From contig NZ_JAKZBV010000001.1 of the NCBI RefSeq assembly GCF_022539255.1, positions 2,604,001 to 2,668,000 on the forward strand: a DNA stretch of 64,000 nt, read 5' to 3'. Positions 63,293-64,000 of this stretch are shown piece by piece (within the stretch, counting starts at the first letter, position 1; each line of letters begins with the position of its first letter). The stretch comes from Sinomonas terrae. Lineage in GTDB: Bacteria; Actinomycetota; Actinomycetes; Actinomycetales; Micrococcaceae. Both the position numbers and the translations under genes were made by a program. Under the pieces are notes generated by a model, which was not told the DNA's origin, made no database searches, and saw nothing but the letters and a program-made list of their open reading frames with translations.

Positions 63293-63406
63293 CTCCGCGG
63301 CATAGGAGCTCATCTATCTGCACCACCAAGCTCCAACGGGCGCAGGCCACGCTAACGACTTTCCCTTCCAATCCCAACATTCCGCGTCGAAGGAGACAAT
63401 CGCACA

Positions 63407-64000
63407 ATGAACGCCCCTGTCACGACAGCCGTTGCCGCACATATCGCCCATGCGAAACGCGACCCCCTACCCGACGGGATCGCAGACCGCGCGAAGCAGC
63501 ATCTGCTCGACAGTTTGGTGGCAATGCTCAGCGGTGCCACCCTCCGGCCAGGAAAGCTTGCCGTCGCCTATGCTGAATCACGCGGGGGCGTCGGCGAGTC
63601 GACCATCATAGGCGGCACACGAACGAATCCCGAACTTGCCGCGTTTGCCAACGCCGTGTGCGCGCACGCTGACGAGACCGACGACGTGAACAACAGGGCC
63701 CGGATACATCCCGGCTCATCCATTGTCCCGGCTGCCCTCTCCGTGGCCGAAGCTCTCGACTGCTCCGGCTCGGACCTCTTGGCCGCCGTGTCCCTCGGCT
63801 ACGACGTGGCAGGCGCCGTGAACATCGGTGCGTGGCGGTCCATGAAGGCGATGGACAGGTCTCCCCGCACCACCCATGGCGTGGGCCAAACCTTCGGGTC
63901 CTCGGCCGCAGCCGCCTGCCTCGCCGGTCTGACCATGGAGCAGAACCGCCACGTCCTCTCCTACGCGGCCCAGCAGGTCGCTGGGATCGCGACGATATAC
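63407..64000 (+). CDS. MmgE/PrpD family protein, cut by the window end
   Basis: The N-terminal 198 residues are seen. Blocks: AKQHLLDSLVAMLSGATLRP, VCAHADETDDVNNRARIHPG and LLAAVSLGYDVAGAVN are typical of the family, as in the 48.5 kb protein. AAGGAG lies 11 nt before the ATG. It is the third MmgE/PrpD member of the window and lies downstream of the carboxylesterase. The stop is outside the window. Confidence 0.88.
   Translation, partial: MNAPVTTAVAAHIAHAKRDPLPDGIADRAKQHLLDSLVAMLSGATLRPGKLAVAYAESRGGVGESTIIGGTRTNPELAAFANAVCAHADETDDVNNRARIHPGSSIVPAALSVAEALDCSGSDLLAAVSLGYDVAGAVNIGAWRSMKAMDRSPRTTHGVGQTFGSSAAAACLAGLTMEQNRHVLSYAAQQVAGIATIY

Overview
The window looks like a chromosomal segment of a high-GC Gram-positive actinobacterium, most likely Arthrobacter-like (Micrococcaceae). 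The evidence is very G/C-rich third codon positions, frequent GTG/TTG starts behind GGAGG-type ribosome sites, a tRNA-Pro(GGG) fragment of actinobacterial type, and the families present (MobF relaxase, FadR- and IclR-type regulators, prpD/prpB). All identifications are from reading the sequence; no database search was run.

Positions 1-19.7 kb form a mobile, defence-rich region. It begins with a truncated IS21-type istA and its terminal repeats. Next come an integrase/excisionase pair beside the 3' half of a tRNA-Pro gene (an attachment-site remnant). An overlapping SIR2-HerA-KTSC operon follows, which is a candidate antiphage system with an extra small partner. Then come a frameshifted gene, a YaaC-like gene, an IS3 transposase remnant and a small membrane-protein operon. 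The region ends with an orphan MobF relaxase/helicase and a three-gene recombinase operon (active tyrosine recombinase, XRE repressor-like protein, zinc-ribbon recombinase-fold protein that seems to lack catalytic residues). A C-terminal gene scrap at 19.5 kb marks the junction.

Positions 19.7-64 kb form a large catabolic region. Its left half carries an alpha/beta hydrolase, a universal stress protein with a 35-codon ORF, an aromatic-acid-type MFS transporter, two cupins and an electron transfer flavoprotein. The flavoprotein genes are followed directly by a cytochrome b561-like membrane protein with an unusual repeated N-terminus. The left half also holds a beta-hydroxyacid dehydrogenase, a TIM-barrel isomerase, an SDR, a double carboxymuconolactone-decarboxylase-like protein and a (2-methyl)citrate synthase. 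A more G/C-rich prp block (GntR regulator, prpD, prpB) supplies the rest of the methylcitrate cycle for propionyl-CoA.

The right half is a long leftward array. An eight-gene operon (49.9 to 39.1 kb) encodes an MmgE/PrpD protein, a ThDP enzyme, an aldehyde dehydrogenase, a thiolase, a 3-hydroxyacyl-CoA dehydrogenase, an acyl-CoA dehydrogenase, an ADP-forming acyl-CoA synthetase and an enoyl-CoA hydratase. Upstream of it lie an ABC importer, a second aldehyde dehydrogenase, a carboxymuconolactone-decarboxylase-like protein and an MFS exporter. From 58.3 kb the genes run rightward: a second beta-hydroxyacid dehydrogenase, a second alpha/beta hydrolase, an alcohol dehydrogenase, a small coupled protein, a carboxylesterase and a further MmgE/PrpD protein cut by the window end.

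A reasonable model is import of an ester or cyclic acid, hydrolysis and alcohol/aldehyde oxidation, ThDP-dependent C-C cleavage or decarboxylation, CoA activation, and one beta-oxidation turn giving acetyl-CoA plus propionyl-CoA. ETF and the cytochrome b would take the electrons and the prp genes the propionyl-CoA. The substrate cannot be read from the sequence. A near-identical operator-like motif precedes three leftward transcription units (37.8, 50.0 and 57.95 kb), suggesting one regulator, possibly the IclR protein at 38.3 kb, controls the region.
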